27,741 nucleotides of DNA from an uncultured Eubacteriales bacterium. GTDB lineage: Bacteria; Bacillota; Clostridia; Christensenellales; Christensenellaceae. A model generated the notes under the pieces. It searched no databases. It saw nothing but the letters and a program-made list of their open reading frames with translations, and was not told where the DNA came from. Each line of letters opens with the position of its first letter. Positions within the stretch are counted from its first letter, which is position 1. Where the stretch lies: positions 1 through 27,741 of the forward strand of contig UQXU01000014.1 of NCBI GenBank assembly GCA_900545085.1, written 5' to 3'. Shown piece after piece: positions 1 to 7,025 of this stretch. Both the position numbers and the translations under genes were made by a program.

Positions 1-6
1 TAAAAG

Positions 7-58
7 GTCAGACCGTCTCATCTCGGGACGGTCTGACTCTTTATTTGCTTTTTTTTTT
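7..58 (+). terminator. Intrinsic terminator of an upstream plus-strand gene
   Basis: A perfect 11-bp stem (7-17 with 27-37, arm GTCAGACCGTC) closes a 9-nt loop and is followed by a long T-rich tract (38-58). It ends transcription of a gene left of the window. Its T-tract also holds the -35 element of the tRNA promoter. Confidence 0.9.
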
Positions 59-73
59 AGAGTATGCTAAAAT
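45..73 (+). promoter_or_regulatory. Sigma-A promoter for tRNA-Arg
   Basis: TTGCTT (45-50), a 17-bp spacer, then an extended -10, TG-C-TAAAAT (65-73). The predicted start is near 80, a few bases before the tRNA 5' end at 86. The same TGCTAAAAT -10 occurs before metY. Confidence 0.65.
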
Positions 74-85
74 ATTTAATATACT

Positions 86-162
86 GTTGCTGTAGCGAAG
101 CTGGATATCGCGTCAGACTCCGACTCTGAAGATCGTGGGTTCGAATCCCGCCAGCAACGCCA
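86..162 (+). tRNA. tRNA-Arg (anticodon CCG)
   Basis: The complete cloverleaf can be traced. The acceptor stem is GTTGCTG (86-92) with CAGCAAC (152-158). The D stem is GCGA/TCGC (95-98/108-111). The anticodon stem is TCAGA/TCTGA (113-117/125-129) around loop CTCCGAC, which gives anticodon CCG (120-122) reading CGG. The T arm is GTGGG-TTCGAAT-CCCGC (135-151). The discriminator is G159, and CCA (160-162) is encoded in the gene. It has its own promoter and is followed directly by a terminator, so it is a single-gene unit. Confidence 0.96.
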
Positions 163-172
163 TATTCCCATC

Positions 173-198
173 ATTCCGCATACTCTGCGGAATTTTTT
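173..198 (+). terminator. Terminator after tRNA-Arg
   Basis: An 8-bp stem ATTCCGCA/TGCGGAAT (173-180/186-193) with a 5-nt loop, followed by TTTTTT (193-198). It lies 11 nt after the tRNA 3' end. Confidence 0.85.
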
Positions 199-237
199 AA
201 TTCTAAAAATCACATTAAAACGCTCTTTCTCAATAAA

Positions 238-300
238 CGTGAACATTTCACGCTTCAGACATTTAACTTCTAATTTAATTCCAATTAGCAGTGCTAATAT
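238..300 (+). promoter_or_regulatory. Palindromic operator candidates and -10 upstream of the lipoprotein gene
   Basis: There are two perfect palindromes. The first is CGTGAA-CAT-TTCACG (238-252). The second is ATTAGCA-G-TGCTAAT (284-298), which overlaps an extended -10, TG-C-TAATAT (292-300). Their centres are 46 bp apart. No convincing -35 is seen at the right distance, which would fit a promoter that needs a regulator. The proteins that bind are unknown. Confidence 0.45.
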
Positions 301-344
301 GTTTTTGCTGAATAAAAACACCTTACAGAAAGGACGAAACGCAT

Positions 345-2174
345 ATGAAGCGACGACTCACTGCTTTAATCTGTACAGCAGCTATGCTGCTTCTCGTCTC
401 AGCATGCAGCAGCTCACAGGAAACAGCAAGCAGCACGTTAGAAACTACAGACTACAGCAACACTACAATCACAGGCAGCGTAACAGCTATAGACGGTACC
501 TTAGTCACAATCCAGACGGGCATGGGAGGCGGAGGAAACAAAAACGGCGCTCCTCCTCAGAACAACGGCGCACCCGACGCTCAAAACGACGATTCTCAGC
601 AATCTGATACCGCGGCTCCCGAGGCATCGCAGCCTGCGGACTCCTCAAATTCGTCTGACGGCAATTCTCAAAGCACACAGCAGCCCGACGGTGAACCCGA
701 CGGCGAGCGCCCGACTGATATGCCCGAGCTTCCCAGCGGCGAACAGCCGACAGACATGCCGGACGGCGAGCAGCCTGCGGACATGCAAAACTCCGAAAAA
801 GCCGTGTTTGACCTAGGCAGCGCATCCATCACTTCTGAAGATAATTCCGGCGAAGATATGTCCGTAAGCGATATCGAAGTCGGAGATATGTTGGAAATCA
901 CATTTGGAGACAATAACACCGTAGAATCTGTAGTAATTAAAACTGCAGGCTTCGGCGGAGGCGCCGCTTCCGGAGAAGTCTCTCAGGGAACGGCGGCCAC
1001 GACTATCAACTCGGACGGCACTTACAGCGACGAAACTTACTCCTCTTCCGGAGATGACGAAAATGCACTGAGAATTGACGCAGCTGAAGTCACTCTCTCA
1101 GGTATAACAGTCGATAAATCGGGCGGAGCAACCTCCAACACTGAGAGCGGAGATTTTTACGGAATGAACGCCGCTCTTCTCGCGACAAACGGCGCTGACG
1201 TTACTATAGAAAATGCAACAATCAACTCTTCCGCTCAGAATGGCAACGGCGTATTCAGCTACGGTGAAAACACTACTGTCAACATATCCGATTCCGCGAT
1301 CACTACAACAGACGATAACTCAGGCGGAATACAAACCACCGGCGGCGGCACGACAAACGCAAGCAACCTGACGGTTGAGACAAACGGCAGTTCCTCCGCG
1401 GCTATCCGTTCTGACCGCGGCGGCGGCACTGTAAACGTCGACGGCGGCACATACACGAGCAACGGCATTAACTCGCCCGCGATATACTCCACAGCCGCTA
1501 TAACTGTTAAAAACGCTGAGCTGACCGCGACTAATTCCGAGGCGCTTGTTATCGAAGGCAAAAACTCGATTTCCCTCTCTGACTGCGACGTTACCGGAAA
1601 CATGAGCGACGATAAAGGCAGCAGCTCTGACGAAAACGTGCATAACGTAATGATTTATCAATCCATGTCCGGCGACGCAGACGTAGGCACCTCCGAATTC
1701 TCCATGACAAGCGGCACTCTCACCGCCAAAAACGGCGATATGTTTTACGTAACCAATACTGACTGCATCATGACTCTCTCCGGTGTAGATATCGCAAACG
1801 AGGACTCCGAGGGGTATCTTCTGAGAGTATGCGGCAACAGCGCAAGCAAGGGCTGGGGAACAGCCGGCAGCAACGGCGCTCAGGTCGAGCTGACCGCAAA
1901 GGATCAGACTTTGAAAGGTGATATAATCGTAGACAGCATATCTACGCTTGACCTCACACTCTCAGACAATAGCACTTTAGAAGGTACGATAAACATTTAC
2001 GACAACGAGCAGAACGGCGCCGCCGTTGACAACAATTCCGTAATCCAAATCGACGAAGGCTGCACATGGACTCTGACAGGCGACTGCACAATAAGCAGCC
2101 TGACCAACAACGGAACCATAAACTATAATGGTTATTCAATAACACTGGCGGACGGAACAGTCCTCAGCGAATAA
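345..2174 (+). CDS. Large secreted lipoprotein with predicted parallel beta-helix
   Basis: 609 residues. The N-terminus is a lipoprotein signal (KRR, hydrophobic stretch, lipobox LVSAC with the lipidated Cys at 21), so the protein should be anchored on the outer face of the membrane. Residues of about 60-155 form a low-complexity Pro/Asp/Glu/Gln-rich stretch with repeated GEQPTDMP-like units, probably an extended wall-spanning linker. From about 215 to the end come many Ser/Thr/Asn/Gly-rich segments of alternating short strands (for example VTLSGITV, VTIENATI, TVNISDSAI, TVNVDGGTY) ending in LTNNGTINYNG, the pattern of right-handed parallel beta-helices seen in pectate-lyase-like and carbohydrate-binding surface proteins. 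No catalytic motif is recognised. The start is set by an AGAAAGGA ribosome site. A role in adhesion or glycan binding is inference. Confidence 0.85.
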   Translation: MKRRLTALICTAAMLLLVSACSSSQETASSTLETTDYSNTTITGSVTAIDGTLVTIQTGMGGGGNKNGAPPQNNGAPDAQNDDSQQSDTAAPEASQPADSSNSSDGNSQSTQQPDGEPDGERPTDMPELPSGEQPTDMPDGEQPADMQNSEKAVFDLGSASITSEDNSGEDMSVSDIEVGDMLEITFGDNNTVESVVIKTAGFGGGAASGEVSQGTAATTINSDGTYSDETYSSSGDDENALRIDAAEVTLSGITVDKSGGATSNTESGDFYGMNAALLATNGADVTIENATINSSAQNGNGVFSYGENTTVNISDSAITTTDDNSGGIQTTGGGTTNASNLTVETNGSSSAAIRSDRGGGTVNVDGGTYTSNGINSPAIYSTAAITVKNAELTATNSEALVIEGKNSISLSDCDVTGNMSDDKGSSSDENVHNVMIYQSMSGDADVGTSEFSMTSGTLTAKNGDMFYVTNTDCIMTLSGVDIANEDSEGYLLRVCGNSASKGWGTAGSNGAQVELTAKDQTLKGDIIVDSISTLDLTLSDNSTLEGTINIYDNEQNGAAVDNNSVIQIDEGCTWTLTGDCTISSLTNNGTINYNGYSITLADGTVLSE

Positions 2175-2190
2175 ATTTACTTCCCAATCG

Positions 2191-2220
2191 AGACCCGCTG
2201 AAAAATCTCAGCGGGTCTTT
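2191..2220 (+). terminator. Terminator after the lipoprotein gene
   Basis: A perfect 11-bp stem, AGACCCGCTGA with TCAGCGGGTCT (2191-2201/2208-2218), with a 6-nt loop and a short T run. It lies 16 nt after the stop codon. The -35 of the next promoter overlaps its end. Confidence 0.85.
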
Positions 2221-2247
2221 GCAAACTCTAAAGCATTCTGCTATACT
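2219..2247 (+). promoter_or_regulatory. Promoter of the LysR-type regulator gene
   Basis: TTGCAA (2219-2224), a 17-bp spacer, and TATACT (2242-2247). The predicted start is near 2254, with a leader of about 30 nt carrying the ribosome site GGAGG before the ATG at 2285. Confidence 0.7.
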
Positions 2248-2284
2248 ACTAACGTAAATCACATAAACCTGCGGAGGAACCGGA

Positions 2285-3196
2285 ATGACGCTTCAACAGT
2301 TAAAATACGCCGTAAAAGTAGCGGAAAAGCTATCTATAAACGAGGCGGCAAAAGAGCTCTATATATCTCAGCCCAGCCTCTCCAACGCCATAATATCTCT
2401 GGAGAAAGAATTGCAGCTAACTATCTTTCTGCGCACAAACCGCGGTGTTACTGTAACTAACAAAGGACGCGAATTCCTGGGATACGCGCAGCAGGTGTTA
2501 ATGCAGACACAGTTGCTGGAGAGCAAATTCGTCAAATCCGGTTCATCTAAACAGCGATTCTGCGTATCGTCTCAGCACTATCTTTTCGTAGCTAACGCCT
2601 TCGTGGAGCTGGTTCGAGAATACGGGCTGGATGAATACGAATTCTCGCTGTACGAAACCACAACGCACGAGGTCATAGAGAATGTACGAACTCTTTTTAG
2701 TGAAATGGGTATAATCTATCTCTCCAACTACAATGAATCCGTACTGCGTAAGATACTGTCAGAAAGCGACCTCATTTTCACCGAGCTTTATCGCGCTACG
2801 CCGCATGTCTTTTTATTCAAAGAGCATCCTCTGGCAAGCAGAAAAATAATTGAGCTGGACGAGCTGGATGAATACCCGAGAATCGCCTTCAATCAGGGTC
2901 AGTACAGCGCATTTTATTTTTCAGAGGAAATTCTCAGCCAGCGCGCTGTAAAAAAGAGCATATACGTCAGCGACCGCGCCGCCGTAGTAAATTTTATAAT
3001 CGGTCTAAACGGATACTGCATATCATCAGGCATTTTCCCGAAGTATCTTCACGGAGACGACATTATCGCAGTTCCGCTGAACGCAGACGAGAAGATAGAG
3101 ATAGGAACTATTGTACACAAGGATACTTCTCTATCCGAGCTTGGGGAGAAATTTTACGAGGCGCTGAAAAACTACATAAGCAGACTCGAGAACTGA
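2285..3196 (+). CDS. LysR-type transcriptional regulator
   Basis: 303 residues, the usual LysR length. Residues 1-60 form the winged helix-turn-helix: it opens MTLQQLKYAVKVAEKLS, the helix pair is around EAAKELYISQPSLSNAI, and EKEL and FLRTNRG follow. The rest fits the periplasmic-binding-protein-like effector domain. The ribosome site is GCGGAGGA, 7 nt before the ATG. The next gene downstream on the same strand is the sulfhydrylase metY, and a LysR-type dyad lies at about -66 of the metY promoter. By analogy with CysB, MetR and CysR it probably activates metY in response to a sulfur or methionine-pathway metabolite. The effector cannot be read from the sequence. Confidence 0.92.
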   Translation: MTLQQLKYAVKVAEKLSINEAAKELYISQPSLSNAIISLEKELQLTIFLRTNRGVTVTNKGREFLGYAQQVLMQTQLLESKFVKSGSSKQRFCVSSQHYLFVANAFVELVREYGLDEYEFSLYETTTHEVIENVRTLFSEMGIIYLSNYNESVLRKILSESDLIFTELYRATPHVFLFKEHPLASRKIIELDELDEYPRIAFNQGQYSAFYFSEEILSQRAVKKSIYVSDRAAVVNFIIGLNGYCISSGIFPKYLHGDDIIAVPLNADEKIEIGTIVHKDTSLSELGEKFYEALKNYISRLEN

Positions 3197-3210
3197 ATCC
3201 GCCTGCTTCA

Positions 3211-3288
3211 TTCAATAAGGAGCGCCGCCCCGTCATTCAACAAATGAACGAGGGGCACAGCGGCGTGGAACATCTGTTCACGGTTATA
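3211..3288. repeat. Metallo-neutral palindromic repeat, short copy (1 of 2)
   Basis: A GC-rich palindromic element, shared with 4725-4868. From TTCAATAAGG to CGGTTATA the two ends match nearly base for base, including the hairpin GCCCC (3227-3231)/GGGGC (3252-3256) with inner arms TTCA/TGAA. This copy lacks about 66 bp of the middle of the longer copy. CGCCGC (3223-3228) can also pair with GCGGCG (3260-3265). It lies between lysR and metY, and its last bases (TTATA) are shared with the LysR-type dyad. No known function is recognised. Confidence 0.8.
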
Positions 3289-3312
3289 GAACAAAGCTAT
3301 AACAGGCTATAA
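3284..3312 (+). promoter_or_regulatory. LysR-type operator upstream of metY
   Basis: A perfect dyad, TTATAG (3284-3289), 7 nt, CTATAA (3297-3302), with the T-N11-A layout of LysR-family binding sites. A further half-site, CTATAA, lies at 3307-3312, exactly 10 bp after the previous one. The dyad centre (3293) is about 66 bp upstream of the predicted metY start, the classic position of a LysR recognition site. The half-site at about -50 would be the activation site. Confidence 0.7.
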
Positions 3313-3323
3313 TAATATACTTT

Positions 3324-3352
3324 TAGACTGTATCTGCAATATATGCTAAAAT
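3324..3352 (+). promoter_or_regulatory. metY promoter
   Basis: TAGACT (3324-3329), a 17-bp spacer, then an extended -10, TG-C-TAAAAT (3344-3352). The start is predicted near 3359. The imperfect -35 suits an activator-dependent promoter. Confidence 0.65.
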
Positions 3353-3403
3353 ATCTATTAGTTAGCGTTTTTTGCAAGTCATTTTTGCTAGGAGGAACAT
3401 TAC

Positions 3404-4669
3404 ATGAAAGACGAAACCTTATGCCTGCATTCAGGCTATCACCCCAAAAATTCCGAACCGAGAGTCGTGCCTATAGTTCAGAGCACAACCTACGTATACG
3501 ATTCTACAGAGGATGTGGCCGCCGTATTCGACGATCCGACTAAATCCCTTATATACTCCCGCTTCGCTAATCCTACCGTTATGGCAGTAGAAGAGAAAAT
3601 CGCAGAGCTGGAAGGCGGCGTGGGCGCTATGTGTACATCTTCCGGTCAGGCTGCTTCTCTGTTGTCCATACTAAACCTTTGCAGCGCGGGAGACAGCTTC
3701 ATCAGCACAACGGAAATTTACGGCGGAACTGTCAACCTATTTGCCTTCACACTTAAAAAGCTCGGAATTGAGTGCATATTTGTAGACTCTAACGCAAGCG
3801 ACGAAGAAATAGACCGCGCTTTTAAGCCTAACACCAAGCTCGTTTTCGGCGAGACCATTGCTAACCCTGCGCTCAGCGTATTGGACATTGAACGATTTGC
3901 AAACATCGCGCACAAGCACGGCGTACCGCTCATAGTAGACAGCACTTTTGCCACCCCGATTCTCTGCAAGCCATTTGAATACGGCGCTGATATAGTAATA
4001 CACTCTACTACAAAATACATGGATGGACATGCTGTCCAAGGCGGCGGCGTAATAGTAGACAGCGGCAACTTCGACTGGACCAACGGAAATTTCCCTGATT
4101 TTACCGAGCCGGACGAATCATACCATGGCATTACGTACACCGGAACATACGGAAAAATGGCTTACATAATCAAGGCCAGAATGCAGCTCATGCGCGACTT
4201 CGGCTGCTATCCTTCCGCACATTCCGCATTCCTGCTTAATCTCGGTCTGGAGACACTCGCTATCCGCATGGAACGCTATTGCTCCAATGCTCTCACAGTC
4301 GCAAAGTATCTCCAGGCGTCCGATAAGGTCGAGAGCGTAACGTACCCCGGTCTCGAAGGCGACCAAAACTACGCTCTGGCTCAGAAATACCTCAAAGGAG
4401 CAAGCGGCGTAATTTCCTTTGTAATCAAAGGAGGCCGCGAAAATGCCATGAAATTTATGGATTCTCTCAAGCTCGCTTCCAACGAAGTTCACGTAGCGGA
4501 CATCCGCACATGCGTGCTTCACCCCGCAAGCGAAACTCACAGACAGCTCACTGACGAACAGCTTGCAGCCGCAGGCATAAACGCCGGCATGGTTCGCTTC
4601 TCCGTCGGTTTGGAAAATATCGAGGATATCCTTGCAGATATTGAACAGGCTTTTGCGGCTATAAACTAA
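3404..4669 (+). CDS. metY: O-acetylhomoserine sulfhydrylase (PLP-dependent)
   Basis: 421 residues, close to the usual 425-430. It belongs to the Cys/Met-metabolism PLP family. MetY makes homocysteine from O-acetylhomoserine and sulfide in the cytoplasm. Visible features are YSRFANPT (51-58), the substrate/PLP loop SSGQAA (79-84), the aspartate of VDSTFATP (178-185), and the Schiff-base lysine K204 in HSTTKYMDGH. The insertion after this lysine (GNFDWTNGNFPDF, then the YHGITY region) is typical of MetY and absent from short cystathionine lyases. Ribosome site TAGGAGGA. It is a single-gene unit with its own promoter and terminator, preceded by lysR. Methionine gamma-lyase activity is the main alternative. 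Confidence 0.88.
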   Translation: MKDETLCLHSGYHPKNSEPRVVPIVQSTTYVYDSTEDVAAVFDDPTKSLIYSRFANPTVMAVEEKIAELEGGVGAMCTSSGQAASLLSILNLCSAGDSFISTTEIYGGTVNLFAFTLKKLGIECIFVDSNASDEEIDRAFKPNTKLVFGETIANPALSVLDIERFANIAHKHGVPLIVDSTFATPILCKPFEYGADIVIHSTTKYMDGHAVQGGGVIVDSGNFDWTNGNFPDFTEPDESYHGITYTGTYGKMAYIIKARMQLMRDFGCYPSAHSAFLLNLGLETLAIRMERYCSNALTVAKYLQASDKVESVTYPGLEGDQNYALAQKYLKGASGVISFVIKGGRENAMKFMDSLKLASNEVHVADIRTCVLHPASETHRQLTDEQLAAAGINAGMVRFSVGLENIEDILADIEQAFAAIN

Positions 4670-4680
4670 GGAACAAAAAT

Positions 4681-4724
4681 AAGCTCTCTCCCAACTGCAT
4701 CGGCATCGGGAGAGAGCTTTTTGT
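4681..4724 (+). terminator. metY terminator
   Basis: A perfect 12-bp stem, AAGCTCTCTCCC with GGGAGAGAGCTT (4681-4692/4708-4719), with a 15-nt loop and then TTTTGTTT. It starts 11 nt after the metY stop. Confidence 0.9.
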
Positions 4725-4868
4725 TTCAATAAGGGGCACCGCCCCGTCATTCAACAAGTGAACGAGGGGCGAAGCCTCTTAGGGCTTCAGCGGCGGATTA
4801 CACCGCCGCTGAAGGCTTAGATGGAACCCGCCGCCTACAGAGGCGGGGGACATCTGTTCACGGTTATA
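4725..4868. repeat. Palindromic repeat, long copy (2 of 2)
   Basis: The full version of the element at 3211-3288, with three hairpins in a row. Hairpin A is GCCCC/GGGGC (4741-4745/4766-4770) with TTCA/TGAA inside. Hairpin B is a perfect 12-bp stem, CTTCAGCGGCGG with CCGCCGCTGAAG (4785-4796/4803-4814), loop ATTACA. Hairpin C is CCGCCT-ACAG-AGGCGG (4831-4846). It sits between the convergent metY and rpmF terminators. No ORF or transposase is inside. Confidence 0.8.
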
Positions 4869-4884
4869 TTTATATTTTATTCCA

Positions 4885-4914
4885 AATGAAAAAACCCGAA
4901 GCAGAAGCTTCGGG
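4885..4914 (-). terminator. Terminator of the yceD-rpmF operon
   Basis: Stem CCCGAAGC/GCTTCGGG (4895-4902/4907-4914) with a 4-nt loop, followed on the minus strand by TTTTTTCATTT. It lies 26 nt after the rpmF stop. Confidence 0.88.
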
Positions 4915-4940
4915 CTGTCTTTTAAATTACAATTCTATAA

Positions 4941-5117
4941 TCAGTCAACGCTGACTATCTCTCTACCCTTATAGTAACCGCAAGCTTTGCAAGCTCTGTG
5001 TGCCAGCTTCATTTCGTGGCACTGAGGGCATTCAACCAGACCAGGCGCTGTCAGCTTCCAGTTAGCCTTTCTGCTGCGCTTGACCGCCTTGGATGTACGT
5101 CTCTTAGGTACTGCCAT
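4941..5117 (-). CDS. rpmF: Ribosomal protein bL32
   Basis: 58 residues, the normal bL32 length. It starts [11 protein letters not shown], the conserved N-terminus that lies in the large subunit near the peptidyl-transferase exit region. A zinc ribbon is intact: C30-x2-C33, then C43-x2-C46, so this is the zinc-binding (C+) form. The start is fixed by a perfect AGGAGGTG ribosome site. It follows yceD, as in many bacteria, and a 98-nt structured spacer separates the two. No C-minus paralogue is in the window. Confidence 0.97.
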   Translation of the reverse strand: MAVPKRRTSKAVKRSRKANWKLTAPGLVECPQCHEMKLAHRACKACGYYKGREIVSVD

Positions 5118-5143
5118 TTTAACACCTCCTTACAACAAACTGT

Positions 5144-5206
5144 CTAAAGCTGAGACATGCTCTCAATCAGGCAAGCCCCCGCTTTAGATAGGAGTGGCTC
5201 ACCACT
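5144..5206 (-). promoter_or_regulatory. Structured RNA spacer between yceD and rpmF
   Basis: On the minus strand the spacer folds as a small hairpin, AGTGG-TGAG-CCACT (5206-5193), then an outer stem CTAAAGC (5187-5181) with GCTTTAG (5150-5144) that encloses a hairpin TGAGA-GCATG-TCTCA (5165-5151) and a G-rich single strand. The structure ends 15 nt before the ribosome site. It may be a processing site or a feedback leader for bL32. No named family is recognised. Confidence 0.45.
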
Positions 5207-5215
5207 TAAAACGCG

Positions 5216-5725
5216 CTAGTCCTTAAACAAATCTTTTAGACTGCTGAACGGATTGAACTCGTCCGGCTCATCTTTGCAACTGCACGTAGATATGTTCAGG
5301 TTCGTGCCGCATTTAGGGCACAATCCTTTGCATTCTTTACTACAAAGCAATCTGTTTGGCGCGGAAAGCAGAATTGCGTCCAAAAACAGCTTTTCCAATT
5401 CCAGCGTCCTGCCGTCGGAATAGTATTCCGCATCGGCATTGCGTTCCACAGACTCTCTGTAAATCGGGATAACCTCAGAAAATTCCACAGTTTCCCGCAT
5501 CTTCGCCTCTCCCAAGCAGCGCGCACACACACCTGCGATATGAGCATCCAAGCTGCCGCTCAGGGAAATCGAATTACGCTCTACAATATATACAAATTCT
5601 GCTTTAACGTCAGTGATTTTAAAATCAAGCGGAAAATCAGGTACGGGAGTAAACTCCAATTCTGCTTTCTGCTCTAATCCAAGAGGCACATCCGTTATAT
5701 CAATCGACAATTTAGAAACAGTCAT
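5216..5725 (-). CDS. yceD: YceD/DUF177 family protein
   Basis: 169 residues, matching the YceD (YlbN in Bacillus) family, which is almost always beside rpmF and is linked to 23S rRNA accumulation and large-subunit assembly. The family core CARCLGEA is at about residues 67-74. A second cysteine group, CSKECKGLCPKCGTN followed by CSC near the C-terminus, probably forms a metal-binding knuckle. The ATG at 5725 follows AGGAGGTTTCGT. Its own strong promoter lies just upstream, so yceD-rpmF is independent of ackA. The exact biochemical activity is not known for the family. Confidence 0.9.
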   Translation of the reverse strand: MTVSKLSIDITDVPLGLEQKAELEFTPVPDFPLDFKITDVKAEFVYIVERNSISLSGSLDAHIAGVCARCLGEAKMRETVEFSEVIPIYRESVERNADAEYYSDGRTLELEKLFLDAILLSAPNRLLCSKECKGLCPKCGTNLNISTCSCKDEPDEFNPFSSLKDLFKD

Positions 5726-5756
5726 ACGAAACCTCCTGACGCTAACAATCCTTTGT

Positions 5757-5785
5757 ATTATACTTTTTAATCGTTAAAAAGTCAA
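5757..5785 (-). promoter_or_regulatory. yceD-rpmF promoter
   Basis: Minus strand: TTGACT (5785-5780), exactly 17 bp, TATAAT (5762-5757). One mismatch from the sigma-A consensus, with a start near 5750. It lies in the 70-bp ackA-yceD gap and gives the ribosomal-protein gene high constitutive expression. Confidence 0.88.
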
Positions 5786-5795
5786 GCCCTGCAGC

Positions 5796-6995
5796 TTACT
5801 TTGTTACAAGCTCAAATGTCTGTTTAGCAATCATCATCTCTTCGTCAGTAGCGATTACTAAAACCTTGACCTTAGAGCCTTCGGGCGATACAATCTTATC
5901 TTCGCCTCTCATATCGTTGAGCTTCTCATCAATCTCGATACCCATGAAGTCAAGACCTTCTACGCACGCCAAACGAGTAGCGATATCGTTCTCACCGATG
6001 CCGCCTGCGAATACGACTGCATCTACGCCGCCCATAGCCGCCGCATATGAGCCTATGTACTTCTTAACACGGTATGTGAATATGTCGAGAGCCAATTGAG
6101 CGCGCTCGTTGCCTTTAGCTGCCTCCGCCTCTACATCGCGGAAATCGCTGCTTACGCCGGAGATACCCAGAACGCCGCACTTTTTGTTGAGATAATCTAT
6201 AGCTTCATCTGCTGTGCAATTCTTTTTGCTCATGAGGAAGGGCAGAACAGCTGTATCCAGATCGCCGGCGCGTGTACCCATCTCCAGACCTGCCAGAGGA
6301 GTGAAGCCCATGGACGTGTCTACGCACTCGCCGTTCTTTACAGCAGCTACAGAAGCGCCGTTGCCGAGGTGGCATGTCACGATCTTCTGATCTTTTATAT
6401 CCTTACCGAGCATCTCAGCAGCCTTGTGTGAAATATAGTCGTGAGATGTGCCGTGGAAACCATAGCGGCGAATCTTATATGCTTCATAATCCTCATAGTT
6501 GATTGCATACATATAAGCCTTAGGCGGCATTGTCTGATGGAAAGCAGTATCAAAGACAGCTACCATGGGGGTATTCGGCATAAGAGCCTTGCAAGCGTTG
6601 ATACCTGTGATGTTAGCAGGGTTGTGCAGCGGAGCAAATTCTATGAACTCTGCAATACCTGCGAGAGTCTTATCGTCAATCAGAGCGGGCGCGGAGAATG
6701 TCTCGCCGCCGTGTACTACGCGGTGACCTACTGCCTTGATGTCGTTCATATCGCTGACGACGCCATGATCCTTATCTGTCAGAGCGTTAAGAACGAGACC
6801 GATAGCAACTTCATGATCCTTCATGGGCTGCTCGATAACTACTTTGTCTTTACCCGCCGGTCTATGAGTCAGGACAGAACCTTCAATACCAATTTTTTCT
6901 ACCAGACCTTTTGCTTTTACAAACTTCTCATCCATATCAATAAGCTGATATTTGAGAGAAGAGCTGCCTGCGTTTATTACTAATACGTCGTTCAT
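5796..6995 (-). CDS. ackA: Acetate kinase
   Basis: 399 residues, the usual length. It interconverts acetyl phosphate + ADP and acetate + ATP, the ATP-yielding step of acetate fermentation. Family signatures: [11 protein letters not shown] at the N-terminus, [32 protein letters not shown] (second signature), [20 protein letters not shown], and FAGGIGEN near the C-terminus. The ribosome site CTGGAGGG precedes the ATG. It lies 30 nt downstream of pta in the same direction, so the two are one transcription unit forming the acetyl-CoA to acetate pathway. Confidence 0.97.
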   Translation of the reverse strand: MNDVLVINAGSSSLKYQLIDMDEKFVKAKGLVEKIGIEGSVLTHRPAGKDKVVIEQPMKDHEVAIGLVLNALTDKDHGVVSDMNDIKAVGHRVVHGGETFSAPALIDDKTLAGIAEFIEFAPLHNPANITGINACKALMPNTPMVAVFDTAFHQTMPPKAYMYAINYEDYEAYKIRRYGFHGTSHDYISHKAAEMLGKDIKDQKIVTCHLGNGASVAAVKNGECVDTSMGFTPLAGLEMGTRAGDLDTAVLPFLMSKKNCTADEAIDYLNKKCGVLGISGVSSDFRDVEAEAAKGNERAQLALDIFTYRVKKYIGSYAAAMGGVDAVVFAGGIGENDIATRLACVEGLDFMGIEIDEKLNDMRGEDKIVSPEGSKVKVLVIATDEEMMIAKQTFELVTK

Positions 6996-7025
6996 TTCTT
7001 GTATCCCTCCAGTAATGTCTGTTTT

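Noticed and set aside
3289..3403. A SAM riboswitch in the metY leader
   Set aside because: The leader after the predicted start is only about 45 nt, and no SAM-binding fold or terminator is present.
4725..4868. The long repeat copy as a CRISPR array or insertion sequence
   Set aside because: No direct repeats with spacers, no open frame of transposase length, and no target duplication that I can see.
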